Counted from the first letter of the stretch, positions 39,105 to 48,663 are shown. The stretch is DNA of 64,000 nt from CAVUXJ01 sp963814975 (GCA_963814975.1 CAWFFB010000003.1:62001-126000); one strand, 5' to 3'. Notes: generated by a model from the sequence alone, not told the origin. Program-made: numbers and translations.

Positions 39105-40133
39105 ATGTGTCATCGAGGTCTCGTGGGTACCGCAACCATCATCGCCCTGCTGTGCCTGACGGCTGTATCCATCGCCGGCCAGACGCCGTCGACGAAGCCC
39201 TCCACCGGACGAACCGCATTCCGCACGGCGTGGGGCGATCCCGACCTGCAGGGCGTCTGGAATTACGCCGCCGGGACGCCCCTCGAGCGACCGGCTGAGT
39301 TCTCCGGGAAGGCCGTGTTGACGGATGAGGAACTGGCACGAGCCGAGCGGCAGATGCGTGACCGCAGCAACATGGATCGGCGCGACGGGATCGGAACCGA
39401 TGCGGACGTCGGGCGCGAGGCCAACGAGTTCTGGTTTACGAGAAGGCCGCAGATCCTGACTCGACGAACGTCGTTGATTACGGATCCGCCTGACGGCAGA
39501 CTCCCGCCCTTGACGCCGGAAGCGAAGCAACGGCAGGCCGCGACGGCAGCGGCCCGGCGCGAACGTGGGCCCGCGGACTGGTACGAAGACCGAAACCTGA
39601 CCGAGCGATGCATCATGCGAGAGGCCAACGGGCCGCCGATCCTCCCGACCCCAAATGTCGACGTGATCATCGGGTTCACGTTCCACTTTCGGATTCTCCA
39701 GAACGCTGACTACGTCACGATTCTCTCCGAGGTCGTGCAGCAAGCGCGCATCATCCCGCTCGGCGATCGCCCGCATCTCCCACAGGGCGTTCGCCAGTGG
39801 CTCGGCGACTCACGGGGGCGCTGGGAAGGCAATACGCTGATCGTCGAAACGACCAATCTTCACGACATGCGGGTCATCGCGGGCCTCCCCGCGGGGAACG
39901 TCCACCTGGTCGAGCGGTTCACGCGCACCAGCGCCAATGCCATCGACTATCAATTTACGGTGACCGACCCGACCACGTGGACCGCGCCCTGGACCGCCGC
40001 CGTTTCCGTCGAGAAGACCGAGGGAGAGATCTACGAGTTCGCGTGTCACGAAGGCAATCATTCGCTGCCGTACATCCTCAGCGGCGCTCGCGCCCAAGAG
40101 AAGCTGGCCGGCCAAGGCAAGGGCGTGAGATAA
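39105..40133 (+). CDS. Exported DLQGVW-family protein of unknown function, copy 2
   Basis: A 342-residue paralogue of the gene at 1907-2905. After a signal peptide (TATIIALLCLTAVSIAGQ) it shares, in order, PDLQGVWNYAAGTPLERP, DPPDGRLPPLTPEAKQR, a central CIMREANGPP, GDSRGRWEGNTLIVETTN, DPTTWTAPWTA and YEFACHEGNHSLPYILSGAR. Two cysteines are kept in both copies. The spacing and order of blocks agree, showing an ancient duplication rather than a recent one because the nucleotide sequences differ widely. Confidence 0.87.
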   Translation: MCHRGLVGTATIIALLCLTAVSIAGQTPSTKPSTGRTAFRTAWGDPDLQGVWNYAAGTPLERPAEFSGKAVLTDEELARAERQMRDRSNMDRRDGIGTDADVGREANEFWFTRRPQILTRRTSLITDPPDGRLPPLTPEAKQRQAATAAARRERGPADWYEDRNLTERCIMREANGPPILPTPNVDVIIGFTFHFRILQNADYVTILSEVVQQARIIPLGDRPHLPQGVRQWLGDSRGRWEGNTLIVETTNLHDMRVIAGLPAGNVHLVERFTRTSANAIDYQFTVTDPTTWTAPWTAAVSVEKTEGEIYEFACHEGNHSLPYILSGARAQEKLAGQGKGVR

Positions 40134-40342
40134 GTCGAATCGCGAATCGCGTGACGTCAGCGCCTCGTAGGCGCCCCACACTCACCAAACGGCGAGAACG
40201 GTGGAGACCCCAGCCAGATTCGAATAACGCGATCGTTCGGTCCCGATATCCAAGAACCGGCGAGCATGAGCGATGTGCGAGGTCTGCGGCAGCAGCGGCT
40301 CATCACGTTCAGTCCGCCGAGCACCGACAACCGGAGCATGCA

Positions 40343-40924
40343 ATGGCCAGGGTCGATCGCGGAGCAGGAAAGCGTTACGTGTACAAAAAGGTGGACTCAC
40401 CCGTGGGGACACTCACGCTCGTAGCTACCGACAAAGGCCTCGCCGGGATTCTGTGGGAGAACGACCGGCCGCGTCGTGTTCTGTTCAACATCGAGACGGA
40501 GGACAAGAGGCATCCGGTGCTCGTCGAGACCGAGCGCCAGCTCAAGGAGTACTTTGCCGGACAGAGACAGGAGTTCGCGCTGAAGCTGGACCTGGCCGGC
40601 ACGGCCTTTCAACGCAAGGTGTGGAACGCATTGTCAACGATCCCGTTCGGAGAGACGCGATCCTACGGACAGATCGCAAGGCAAATTGGGAAGCCGGGTG
40701 CCGCGCGCGCTGCCGGTGCCGCGAACGGCAGGAATCCGGTCTCGATCGTTGCGCCGTGCCACCGGGTCATCGGAGCAAACGGCAAACTCACGGGGTTCGC
40801 CGGCGGGCTCGACATCAAGGCACATCTGTTGGCTTTCGAACGGGAACGAGCGAGCAGCCACGAACGCCTCCCTTTTCAGTCGAGCAATTTATCTGAGACA
40901 ACAATGCGCAGATCTCATGCTTGA
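40343..40924 (+). CDS. ogt: Methylated-DNA--[protein]-cysteine S-methyltransferase
   Basis: From ATG at 40343 the ~193-residue protein shows the alkyltransferase N-domain (DSPVGTLTLVATDKGLAGIL) and the C-domain with FQRKVWNALSTIPFGETRSY, then GANGRNPVSIVAPCHRVIG-type active site (catalytic Cys in PCHRV). It repairs O6-alkylguanine by accepting the alkyl group. The C-terminal ~25 residues are not conserved. The frame is open far upstream (39797), overlapping the previous gene, which is not real coding. Confidence 0.93.
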   Translation: MARVDRGAGKRYVYKKVDSPVGTLTLVATDKGLAGILWENDRPRRVLFNIETEDKRHPVLVETERQLKEYFAGQRQEFALKLDLAGTAFQRKVWNALSTIPFGETRSYGQIARQIGKPGAARAAGAANGRNPVSIVAPCHRVIGANGKLTGFAGGLDIKAHLLAFERERASSHERLPFQSSNLSETTMRRSHA

Positions 40925-40984
40925 CCAAGGGCTAAGATCGGAAGCGACTGGCGCGTCCCCGCCGGTTGGAGAAGTCTCTCGCCC

Positions 40985-41629
40985 TTATTTCTTGAGCGCC
41001 GGATTGACGTAGCCGTGCTGAAGCACCTTCTTCAGGTCGGGCCGGATGCTCAGGTACGTGACGTGATCGGCAATCGCGGTAAACCCATGCGGCACGCCTT
41101 CGGGAATAATGATGATGTCGCCGACTTTGATGTTGTGCGTCGTGCCACCCACGATTGTGCCGCTGCAAGACGGGCCGTTCAGCGTTCTCGTCACTTCGCC
41201 GTCCGGAGCAGAACGCCTGCCGTTCACGATCTTGCCGCCGGTGACCATTGTCGCACTCCCTGATGTCACGATGTAACTCTCGGCCGTGTCGTCATGGTAG
41301 ATGCCGCCGGGGCCCGTCGCACCGGCACTCTGCTCGCCACACGCCGGCTGGGGATTGCTCGGGGCCGCGGTCGTCGCGCCGCCCGCGCCCGCGCCACGAC
41401 CCGGTAGCGCCCCGCGGTGAACCACGGCGACGCCGAGATTGTACTTACCCATGTCGAGCACCTGAATCGTATTGTCCGGGATCGTGCGCTTCGTATCCGC
41501 GGCGTGCTTCAACACCGCCTGGATATCTTCCGCGGTGAAATAGATCCCGTCCTTGCCTCCCTGAGCCACTCCGACCAGAGGACATGCGACCAACACGATC
41601 GCCAGGACTTGCAGGGCCTTCCGCTGCAT
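40985..41629 (-). CDS. Exported cupin-domain protein
   Basis: A 214-residue protein with a signal peptide (LQVLAIVLVACPLVGVAQ). A cupin barrel spans about residues 60-200: GGIYHDDTAESYIVTSGSATMVTGGKIV provides the first motif (HDDTAE) and DIIIIPEGVPHGFTAI the second, with the late His. A Gly/Ala-rich linker precedes it. It is likely a small-molecule-binding or dioxygenase-like cupin in the periplasm. GAGGTCATC precedes the start. Confidence 0.84.
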   Translation of the reverse strand: MQRKALQVLAIVLVACPLVGVAQGGKDGIYFTAEDIQAVLKHAADTKRTIPDNTIQVLDMGKYNLGVAVVHRGALPGRGAGAGGATTAAPSNPQPACGEQSAGATGPGGIYHDDTAESYIVTSGSATMVTGGKIVNGRRSAPDGEVTRTLNGPSCSGTIVGGTTHNIKVGDIIIIPEGVPHGFTAIADHVTYLSIRPDLKKVLQHGYVNPALKK

Positions 41630-41779
41630 GATGACCTCCTCAATGTGCGCAGATGAATCTGCTCGATCTTGACGCGCCGACCCTGATTCTCTTCGGCGAT
41701 CGTGACTGGCGACATCCTAACACCCCGGCCCGGCACCTGGATGAAGATTCCGGCTTTCTGCCGGCAGCCGGTCCATCGC

Positions 41780-42821
41780 TCAACGCACCTGCGCTTCCAC
41801 GACCGACAACGGGGAACGCGTCGGCACCACACGCACCAACTCCAATCTGGCGCCCGCGAAGAGCGCCGCGAACTCGGCTTCGGTGCGCTCCCGTCCGCCC
41901 GGCATCATCAGCATCTCGAGATCGATCAGCTTGCCGAGGTCGGGCTGGCTGCCCGGCTGGAGCACCGCTTCCAGCAGGATGACCTTTCCCTTGGGTCTTC
42001 CGTCGAGCACGCGCCGGATGTTGCGCAGGATCACCGTGGCACGCGTGTCGTCCCAGTCATGGATGATGTGCTTCATGATGTAGGCGTCCCCTCCGGGGGG
42101 CACCTCCTTGAAGAAGTCGCCGGAACTCGTGGTGCAGCGGTCCTTCACGCCGGCGGCCTCGATGACCGGTCCGCTGCCGGCAATCACATGCGGCAGGTCG
42201 AACAGCACGCCTCGCATGGCCGGATACTGACGAAGGATCGACGTCAGCACCATCCCGTGACCCCCGGCCACGTCCACGAGCACGCCGATGCCGGTGAAGT
42301 CATACGCTTCGAGCGCGGCGGGAGCGACGCTGGCGCTGAATCCGGTCATCGCGTTGTTGACGATCTCGGAGAGCTCCTTGTTGCCGGCGAGATACTCGAA
42401 CACGGGCATGCCGGTCACCTTCTCAGCGGCGGGTGTGCCGGTGGTGACCGCGTGCATCATTTCCGAGTAGACGCGGAAGTGGAACGGGCTGGTGATCCAG
42501 AGCCCATGTCATAGAAGCTGCCGGGGCCCTTCCGCAGCATGCCGCCAGCGAGCGTGAGCTTGAACTTTCGAGGCGCAGGCTCCTCGAAGAGTCCGAGACT
42601 CGCCAGCGCCCGCATCACGCGGTACAGCGCGTCTTCGTCCACCCCGCGGCGCTCGCAAGCTCCCCGACCGGCATGGGGTCTGATGAGAAGCGGTCGGCGA
42701 TCTCGAGCTTCAGCGCCACCTGGAGGGCGGCCGATGCCATGAAGCCCGTACCGAGCTGAAACAGCAACTGCATGGCGGCAGCTTCAGGCGGAATGTCTGG
42801 CGATGTGTCCTTCGAGGTCAT
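41780..42821 (-). pseudogene. SAM-dependent O-methyltransferase (family 2), two frameshifts
   Basis: The frame from ATG 42821 gives QLGTGFMASAALQVALKLEIADRF; a lost G near 42645 moves to VDEDALYRVMRALASLGLFEE. A second lost G near 42500 moves to SPFHFRVYSEMMHAV and the rest, which is intact to 41780. The catalytic domain includes VLVDVAGGHGMVLTSIL (SAM motif I) and MKHIIHDWDD, with His as the general base of O-methyltransferases. The N-terminal winged-helix dimerisation domain is typical of acetylserotonin- or hydroxyneurosporene-type enzymes. Both shifts are single bases missing from G-runs, so the gene is probably intact in the organism. Substrate unknown. Confidence 0.8.
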
Positions 42822-42968
42822 GATCTTCCCTTTGACAGACCGTGGTCTGGCGCGTCTGCCTGTTCCCTATGCTACCAATCATGGTGGAAGTGGCGCGATG
42901 AGGCGATCGCGCAGTGGCCAATCCCACGTGAAGGTGCGGGGCTCGACCGCCTGGTGTGAACCGACCGG

Positions 42969-43915
42969 TCAGCGCGGCTTGAAACGGAGATCTTTGCAGG
43001 GATCCGGCCGCGGGGTCTGCGGCGTAAAAGCAATGTAGTCGTATTCTGGCTCGCCCGCGGAGACATAGTCGGTCGGCGCCAGTTGGGCGGCGCTCACTTC
43101 GATGAATCCCACCACCAGCACATCGTCACCCTGCGGATAGCGCGCCAGGTAGTGCGGGACGCCGAAATCGCGGCGGACGTGGCCGTTGCCGGCAATCAGT
43201 ACCGGCAGGGGCCTGTGCCTGCAGGGTTTGCGCCATGACGGCGTCGCGGGCGCGCTGCGCGGCGACCATGCCGGGCAGGATGTTCCGCGGCGCCTTACCG
43301 CAATGCCCGTCGTCGATTACCTGTTCGAGTTTCAGCCGGGCAGCATCCGGCAGAGGTTGGTCCAGCTGCAGCGTGCTGACGGCAGCCGCGCCCAGCACCG
43401 CGGCGGCGCCCTCGGTGGAGACACGGAAGGCATCGGCGCGCGACAGATTGGCGGCGAAGATCGGCAGTCGGTGATCCAGCGCCAGCCGGACGATCGGTTC
43501 GTAATAGGACCAGTTCCAGCCTTGCGCATCGATACGCCCCGCGGTCTTCAGCGCCTCCGGTGTCGGTGCGGGCTCGTCCTGCACGCGTTGCATCGGCGGT
43601 TGGTGTTCGCGGTCGAACTGCTCCATGGCAATGGCCGGACGGCGGCCATCGCGGACCAGGGCGGCGAGCAAGTCACGGCGGAGCCGATGATGTCCGGCGT
43701 TGTCGTGGACTTCGCCGAGCAGCACATAGCGTGGGCGCATCAATCGGCGCTCCAGCTCGGTCGTCGATACCCAGTCGCGGGCACGGGTATCCCAGATGCG
43801 TCCGGACAGCGGATGCGCGGCCGCGTCGGGCCCGGTCTGCATCCGCACCGGGCGCGGTGCAGCATGCCATCATCAGCAAGCAAAGCAGTGCGCGGCAGCG
43901 AACATCAGGCGTCAT
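42969..43915 (-). pseudogene. ChaN-like haem-binding lipoprotein, two frameshifts
   Basis: ATG at 43915 (AGGGGA upstream) begins a lipoprotein signal (CRALLCLLMMAC). One extra base near 43860 leads to the long frame with YVLLGEVHDNAGHHRLRRDLLAAL, the conserved GE-x-HDN-x-x-HH block of ChaN/Tiki-type proteins, then MEQFDREHQPPM. Near 43180 another shift leads to LIAGNGHVRRDFGVPHYLA and EYDYIAFTPQTPRPDP with a stop at 42969. ChaN binds haem dimers and is linked to iron uptake, though the Tiki relatives are proteases. Confidence 0.72.
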
Positions 43916-44106
43916 GGCCATCCCCTGAAATGGTGACGCGATAGTCGCTGAATTGCAATCGTGACGGCCACGTCTGGGGCTTGCCGATCGAGATGCCGGT
44001 TCGCATCACTTAGCGGTGCAAGGCCCACGGAAACGCCGCCATTCACGGCAAGGTTGACGTTTTCGGCCACGGCCACGCCAACGGGCAACATGAACGCCGC
44101 AGCCAT
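43912..44106 (-). CDS. Possible small exported protein
   Basis: A 64-residue frame with a signal-like N-terminus (MAAAFMLPVGVAVAENV) ends in TGA overlapping the ChaN-like ATG (ATGA). No family match was recognised. The rest of the gap to 44233 shows nothing else. Confidence 0.3.
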   Translation of the reverse strand: MAAAFMLPVGVAVAENVNLAVNGGVSVGLAPLSDANRHLDRQAPDVAVTIAIQRLSRHHFRGWP

Positions 44107-44233
44107 ACTCTGGGCGAATCCTCTGGGACCGGACGCCGCGTCAGGACCGGATACCCGGTCCCAACGAGGACGAAACGGTTGTTACAGCCTGTTGAACGGA
44201 TTCAACCCGTGGGCGTGAGGGCACTCCATCGCG

Positions 44234-45058
44234 TCACGCCCTAGTGCCGACAACCTCGAGGTACTCCGAGTCGACGATCGTGCGGCCGGATTCGCCGGCC
44301 TGATTGTGCGAGGCCCATAGATCGACGAGGTTCGCGCGAAGCGCCGCCTGATCGGTGTCCCCGAGCATCGCAAACGCGCGCGTGGTCGGCCCGTAGTTCC
44401 GCCGGAAGAACTCCACGACCTCGGCCGGCGCAAACGGATAGTCGAACCGGTACATGACGCGTGTCAACCGCAGATCGGAAACACCCGCACCAAACCGCTC
44501 ACGCACGACGCCCTCTTCTCCCCAGAGAACCGGCGCTGGCATGCCGGGCGGCGCGATGAAGCGCGCGAAAGTCGTGAACATCCGTCCGATGAAGCCCCCC
44601 TTGGTCCAGTTTCCCATCGCGATCGTCCCACCGGGGCGGCACACTCGAAGCAATTCGGCGGCCACACGTTCGGGGCGCGGCGCGAACATCGCACCGATGA
44701 GGCTGGCGACGACGTCAAAGCTGGCATCACGGTACGGCAGTGCCTCTGCGTCGCCCTCGTCGAAGCGTGCGTCGAGCCCTTCGGCGGTCGCGCGACCGCG
44801 CGCAGCCACGATGGCGTTGGTGGCGATATCCACGCCGGTGACTCGGACGCCTCGACGCGCCGCGATGAGGCCGAGCTGCCCCGACCCGCAGGCCACGTCC
44901 AGCAGTGAAGATCCGGCCTGGACGTCCAACCGGTCCAGGAACTCGGCGGCGCCCGACTCCATGAAACGGGAGAAGTAGTCGTAGTTCCCGTCCATCCAGG
45001 TGGCCTTGAGCCGCATTTTGAGCGCGTCGATGGTGTCGATGGTGGTGGTGTCGGTCAT
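44234..45058 (-). CDS. Class I SAM-dependent methyltransferase
   Basis: The start at 45058 has GAGGAGAAG upstream (frame open to 45097). The 274-residue product has motif I SSLLDVACGSGQLGLIAARRG, motif II RVTGVDIATNAI, the DEGDAEALPYRDASFDVVAS block (motifs III/IV) and RPGGTIAMGNWTKGGFIG. This matches UbiE/Methyltransf_11-type small-molecule methyltransferases. It is divergent from the AraC gene with 197 bases between them, suggesting that regulator controls it. Confidence 0.9.
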   Translation of the reverse strand: MTDTTTIDTIDALKMRLKATWMDGNYDYFSRFMESGAAEFLDRLDVQAGSSLLDVACGSGQLGLIAARRGVRVTGVDIATNAIVAARGRATAEGLDARFDEGDAEALPYRDASFDVVASLIGAMFAPRPERVAAELLRVCRPGGTIAMGNWTKGGFIGRMFTTFARFIAPPGMPAPVLWGEEGVVRERFGAGVSDLRLTRVMYRFDYPFAPAEVVEFFRRNYGPTTRAFAMLGDTDQAALRANLVDLWASHNQAGESGRTIVDSEYLEVVGTRA

Positions 45059-45255
45059 GATCGCTTCTCCTCGGTTTGTGCGGGTGATTCTTGCCACAGG
45101 GCAGTTCCTGACGCACCGATTATTGGATACGCGGGCAGGATCGGGATTGCCCGGGGTTCCGGTTTGCTTGACCGATCGGCCGCCGCTTCCAGTTGACTTG
45201 ATGCGGCGTCCTGGATTTCTTGCCGCCGCGCCCCGAATGCTAGACTCCGACGTCG

Positions 45256-46461
45256 ATGGATGCGCTCTCGGAAATCCTTCGGGTCATCAGGCTCGACTCC
45301 GCGATCTATCTCAATGCGGCGTTTTCCGAGCCCTGGTGCCTCGCGTCGCCAGAGGCGCGCACGCTCGCGCCGATGCTCGCCCAAGGGGCGCAACACGTGA
45401 TCATCTACCATCTGCTGTGCGAGGGCCGGGCCTACCTCGAGCTGCAGGACGGTGAACATGTCGCACTGTCTGCCGGCGATCTCGTCACGTTCCCGCATGG
45501 CCATGGACACGTGCTCGGCAGCGGAGCTCGGGTGACTCCGATCGACGCCGCCAGCGCCCTGCCTGGCGCACTCAAACGGGGCCTGGAACCGCTGAACCTT
45601 GGCGGTGGCGGCGAGTCCTCCCGGTTCATCTGCGGCTTCCTGGCCTGCGATCCGCAGCTCAGTCAGGCCTTTCTCGCCGGGCTGCCACCGCTCATCAAGA
45701 TCAACATCCGCGACGATCCCTCCGGCGTGTGGCTGGAAAACTCGTTGACGTTCGCCGTCGCCCAAGCGGCGAATCGTGAGGCGGGAGCCAGCGCGATGCT
45801 GACGAAGCTGTCCGAAGTGTTCTTTGCCGAGACGCTGCGGCGTTATCTGCGCGACCTGCCTGAAGGTCAGACCGGATGGCTCGCGGGTGCACGTGATGTG
45901 GACGTGGGGAGGGCCCTGACCCTTCTTCACCATCAACATGCGCATCCGTGGACGGTTGCCGAGCTGGCGCGGCAAACCGGTCTGTCGCGGACGGTCCTCT
46001 CCGAACGGTTTCGGCATTTCCTGGGAGAGTCACCGATGGCGTACCTGACGCGATGGCGGCTTCAATTGGGTGCCCGTGCGCTCACCCTCACGAGCCACGG
46101 CGTGGCCCAAATTGCGTCCGAGGTTGGCTACGAGTCGGAAGCCGCGTTCAATCGGGCGTTCAAACGTGAGTTCGGCTTGCCTCCGGCCAGGTACCGACGC
46201 GACAAGGCGGGTCCTCCTGTGGCAGGGCGCCGGCATCGGACAGTGCGAGCGTGCGTAGGTCCTCGATCAACGTCGACAGCACCCGTGTTTCCTCCAGCAA
46301 CTGCGAGATCTGGCGATCGTCCCGCGCATACACCCCGTCGAGGAGCCCTTCGAGGCGACCCTGGAGGACAGACAACGGCGTTCTCAGTTCGTGGGCGACA
46401 TCGGCCATCAGATCACGCCGCAACCGGTCCGCATTCTGGAGCCGCAGTGTCATGGTGTTGA
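45256..46461 (+). CDS. AraC-family regulator with cupin sensor; 3' end abnormal
   Basis: Residues 1-180 are an AraC-type cupin sensor (CEGRAYLELQDGEHVALSAGD, LVTFPHGHGHVLG). Residues ~220-315 are the two HTH motifs (WTVAELARQTGLSRTVLSERF and IASEVGYESEAAFNRAFKREF, then LPPARYR). Family similarity ends near 46205. The last ~85 codons are only the antisense of the histidine-kinase gene, so the natural stop codon appears lost. It probably regulates the divergent methyltransferase gene. Confidence 0.82.
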   Translation: MDALSEILRVIRLDSAIYLNAAFSEPWCLASPEARTLAPMLAQGAQHVIIYHLLCEGRAYLELQDGEHVALSAGDLVTFPHGHGHVLGSGARVTPIDAASALPGALKRGLEPLNLGGGGESSRFICGFLACDPQLSQAFLAGLPPLIKINIRDDPSGVWLENSLTFAVAQAANREAGASAMLTKLSEVFFAETLRRYLRDLPEGQTGWLAGARDVDVGRALTLLHHQHAHPWTVAELARQTGLSRTVLSERFRHFLGESPMAYLTRWRLQLGARALTLTSHGVAQIASEVGYESEAAFNRAFKREFGLPPARYRRDKAGPPVAGRRHRTVRACVGPRSTSTAPVFPPATARSGDRPAHTPRRGALRGDPGGQTTAFSVRGRHRPSDHAATGPHSGAAVSWC

Positions 46462-46869
46462 AGGAGTGTGCGAGCGCGCGCATCGGTGGCGGTCCATACT
46501 CCTGCACTCGCACCCCGTAATCCCCCTCGGCCACCAGATCGGCGGCATCCATGACGGCGCGAGAGGAGCAGTGAAACGGCGCATCGCGCCGAATACCATC
46601 GTGAGGCCGGCTCCTGCAGCGAGCAACACCAACACGGCCGGAATCGCCGCGGTCCAGCCGACGAGGCCGAATCGGCCCGCGAGCATCCAGGTGGCCGCGA
46701 AAATCCCGGAAACGGTGACCACGGGTCCAAGGAGCGCCGCAAGCGCGAGCCGCCGGAAGAACCGCGCGCGCGTCCGACGATCCATGGCGGGCCGGTGATG
46801 GTGCGACGGCCACGGCTCACCAGCGTGACGCCATGGCGGTTCCCTCCGTTCGCAAGAAGCACGCGTCAT
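46160..46869 (-). pseudogene. Sensor histidine kinase, truncated before the ATPase domain
   Basis: ATG at 46869 overlaps the regulator's stop (ATGA). Two membrane helices (ALAALLGPVVTVSGIFAATW; GWTAAIPAVLVLLAAGAGLTMV) flank a minimal periplasmic loop. A lost base near 46565 moves the frame to the HAMP region and then DLMADVAHELRTPLSVLQGR, the HisKA phospho-acceptor. Homology ends at LALSDAGALP near 46210. The HATPase domain (N, G1, F, G2 boxes) is missing because the sequence runs into the convergent AraC gene. As it stands the protein could not autophosphorylate. Confidence 0.75.
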
Positions 46870-47545
46870 GGGTCGGCGAACCTATACCCGACGCCGTAGA
46901 CGGTGAGCACGTACCGCGGATTGCGCGGGTCTGGCTCGAGTTTCCGGCGCAGATTCTTGACGTGAGCGTCAATCGCGCGGTCGAACGAGTCCCCCTGTTC
47001 GCCCGAATCGCGTCGAGCAGCTGGCCGCGCGTGAACACGCGGCCCGGCTGCCGCATCATCATCGCCAGCAGTTCGAACTCGGTGGACGTCAGGTCGACGG
47101 CCCGTTTGCCGACCTTCGCCTGCATTCGTGGAACGTCAATCGTGACGTCGCCGGCGCGAATCACGTCGCCGACGCCGGGTCCGATGTCAATCCGCCGGAA
47201 CACGGCGCGAACGCGGGCGACGAGTTCCCTGGGACTGAAGGGCTTCGTCAGATAGTCGTCGGCGCCGAGCTCGAGCCCAATCAGCTTGTCGCTCTCTTCG
47301 ACTCGCGCGGTCAGCATGATGATCGGCACGTTCGAGTGCTTGCGCAGTGCCCGCGTCACGTCCAGACCATCGACCTGCGGCAACCCGAGGTCGAGGACGA
47401 CGAGGTCTGGTTTCTTCGTGCGAGCGAGCGCCAGTGCGTCGGCGCCGTTGCCCGCCATCAGGACCTTGAATCCAGCGCGCTGCAGATAGTCGCGGCAGAT
47501 TTCCGCAATCCGCGGCTCGTCGTCGACGACCAGGATCTCCTTCAT
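46866..47545 (-). CDS. OmpR-family response regulator (one frameshift)
   Basis: The receiver domain has the acidic pair in VVDDEPRI, the phospho-Asp in DLVVLDLGLP, TARVEE and KPFSPRELVARV. The winged-helix effector follows (VDLTSTEFELLAMMMRQPGRVFTRGQLLDAI). After that a lost G in a GGG run near 47000 breaks the frame; restoring it gives DSFDRAIDAHVKNLRRKLE, RYVLTVYGVGYRF and a TGA at 46866-46868 that overlaps the kinase start. The uncorrected frame stops at 46817. It probably activates export or envelope genes together with the kinase. Confidence 0.86.
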
Positions 47546-47787
47546 CGCCTAGGTCTGGCTCCGGCCGCGGGCGTTGACGCTGGCTGCTCCCGGTGCGCCC
47601 GCCGGTGCCATTCCTCGAAAGCGGGCGGGATGCCGTCGTTCCAGTCCCGCCTCCCGCGCCACGCCCCATGCCACATCAGGCCGCGGCCGGCGACGAAGAG
47701 GAAGATGAAAAAGAAGAAGAGGGGAATGAATAGATTGTGAAAAGGTGATGAACACTTGCGGTGGCGTGGAAAGGGAGCAGGTGACAC
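47542..47787 (-). CDS. Small membrane protein coupled to the response regulator
   Basis: An 81-residue frame with a GTG start has one very hydrophobic helix (LFIPLFFFFIFLFVAG) followed by a basic tail containing PPAFEEWHRRAH. Its TGA overlaps the regulator ATG by ATGA, so all three genes (this one, regulator, kinase) are translationally linked. Similar helix-plus-FEEWHRRAH proteins commonly precede OmpR-type systems. The function may be regulatory; unproven. Confidence 0.72.
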   Translation of the reverse strand: MSPAPFPRHRKCSSPFHNLFIPLFFFFIFLFVAGRGLMWHGAWRGRRDWNDGIPPAFEEWHRRAHREQPASTPAAGARPRR

Positions 47788-47817
47788 CAGCGCGACCGGA
47801 TCGCCGCGCCGGCCATC

Positions 47818-48663
47818 CTACGGATCTTCAATCAACTCGAGGACGACGAGGACCGGGCGGTGATCGGACGCCATCGGCGCGTCGATCACCTGCGAGTCGA
47901 CCGTGCGCCAGCGGCGAGCCGGCCGGGCGAGAACGTGGTCGACACGCCTTCGTAATCGGCCGGTGTCGGCCGGTTCGTGATCGACGAAGACATCGACCCA
48001 CTGCGCCCCGAGAATCTGCATCACCTCGGTGTCCACCCGACTGTTCATGTCGCCGGCGAGGATGCTCGGCCCGGCGGCTCCGCGGGTGAGCAATTCGTTG
48101 AGGAAGCCGGCCTGAGCCACGCGATTCCCCAGCTCGCGGCCCTGATCGAGATGCGTGCTGGTGAACTGCAGCAACGGTTCGTGTTCGCCCATTGCGACGG
48201 CCACAGTGAGTGCTGTGCGTGGTTCGCGGTCGGCGAGGCCGGGGAGCGTGCGGTTGTCCGTTTGTACGATCGGCCAGCGGGAGAGCACCCCGACACCGTA
48301 GCCACCGCCCTGGAAGTCCATCGCCTTGCCGAAGACGGCGTGCATGCCGGTCAGCTGTCCAAGCTCGGTGAGTTCGTTGATGCCGCCTGCCCGGGCGGTG
48401 CCCTGATCGACCTCCTGGAGCGCGACGAGATCGGGATTGACATCCATCATCACCCCGGCCAGGCGAGGCAAGTCGATCTCCCCGTCCATTCCTTCACCGT
48501 GGTGGATGTTGTAGGTCAGGATGCGCAGCGTGCGTCGAACGGCTGGATCTGCCGCCGTCAGGTATCCCCACGCACCATCCAGCGCGAGCAGCAGGGCGAC
48601 GAACAATGCTGGCTTCAACGGGCGCCCACGTTGCGGAGAGTAGCACGACCATCGGAAAACCAT
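47818..48663 (-). CDS. Membrane-anchored endonuclease/exonuclease/phosphatase-family protein
   Basis: The EEP fold is marked by RILTYNIHHGEG (Asn metal ligand), LVALQEVDQG (Glu), FTSTHLDQGR, ILAGDMNSRVD (Asp/Asn) and the final SDHRPVLVVLEL (Asp-His). These residues coordinate Mg and cut phosphodiester or phosphomonoester bonds. An N-terminal hydrophobic helix (ALFVALLLALDGAWGYL) indicates export or anchoring, so the target is likely outside the cytoplasm. The start is uncertain (ATG 48663, or TTG 48618); the frame is open to 48762. Confidence 0.87.
   Translation of the reverse strand: MVFRWSCYSPQRGRPLKPALFVALLLALDGAWGYLTAADPAVRRTLRILTYNIHHGEGMDGEIDLPRLAGVMMDVNPDLVALQEVDQGTARAGGINELTELGQLTGMHAVFGKAMDFQGGGYGVGVLSRWPIVQTDNRTLPGLADREPRTALTVAVAMGEHEPLLQFTSTHLDQGRELGNRVAQAGFLNELLTRGAAGPSILAGDMNSRVDTEVMQILGAQWVDVFVDHEPADTGRLRRRVDHVLARPARRWRTVDSQVIDAPMASDHRPVLVVLELIEDP

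Noticed and set aside
45055..46017. Minus-strand frame of 320 codons
   Set aside because: Antisense to the AraC gene; a by-product of high GC content.
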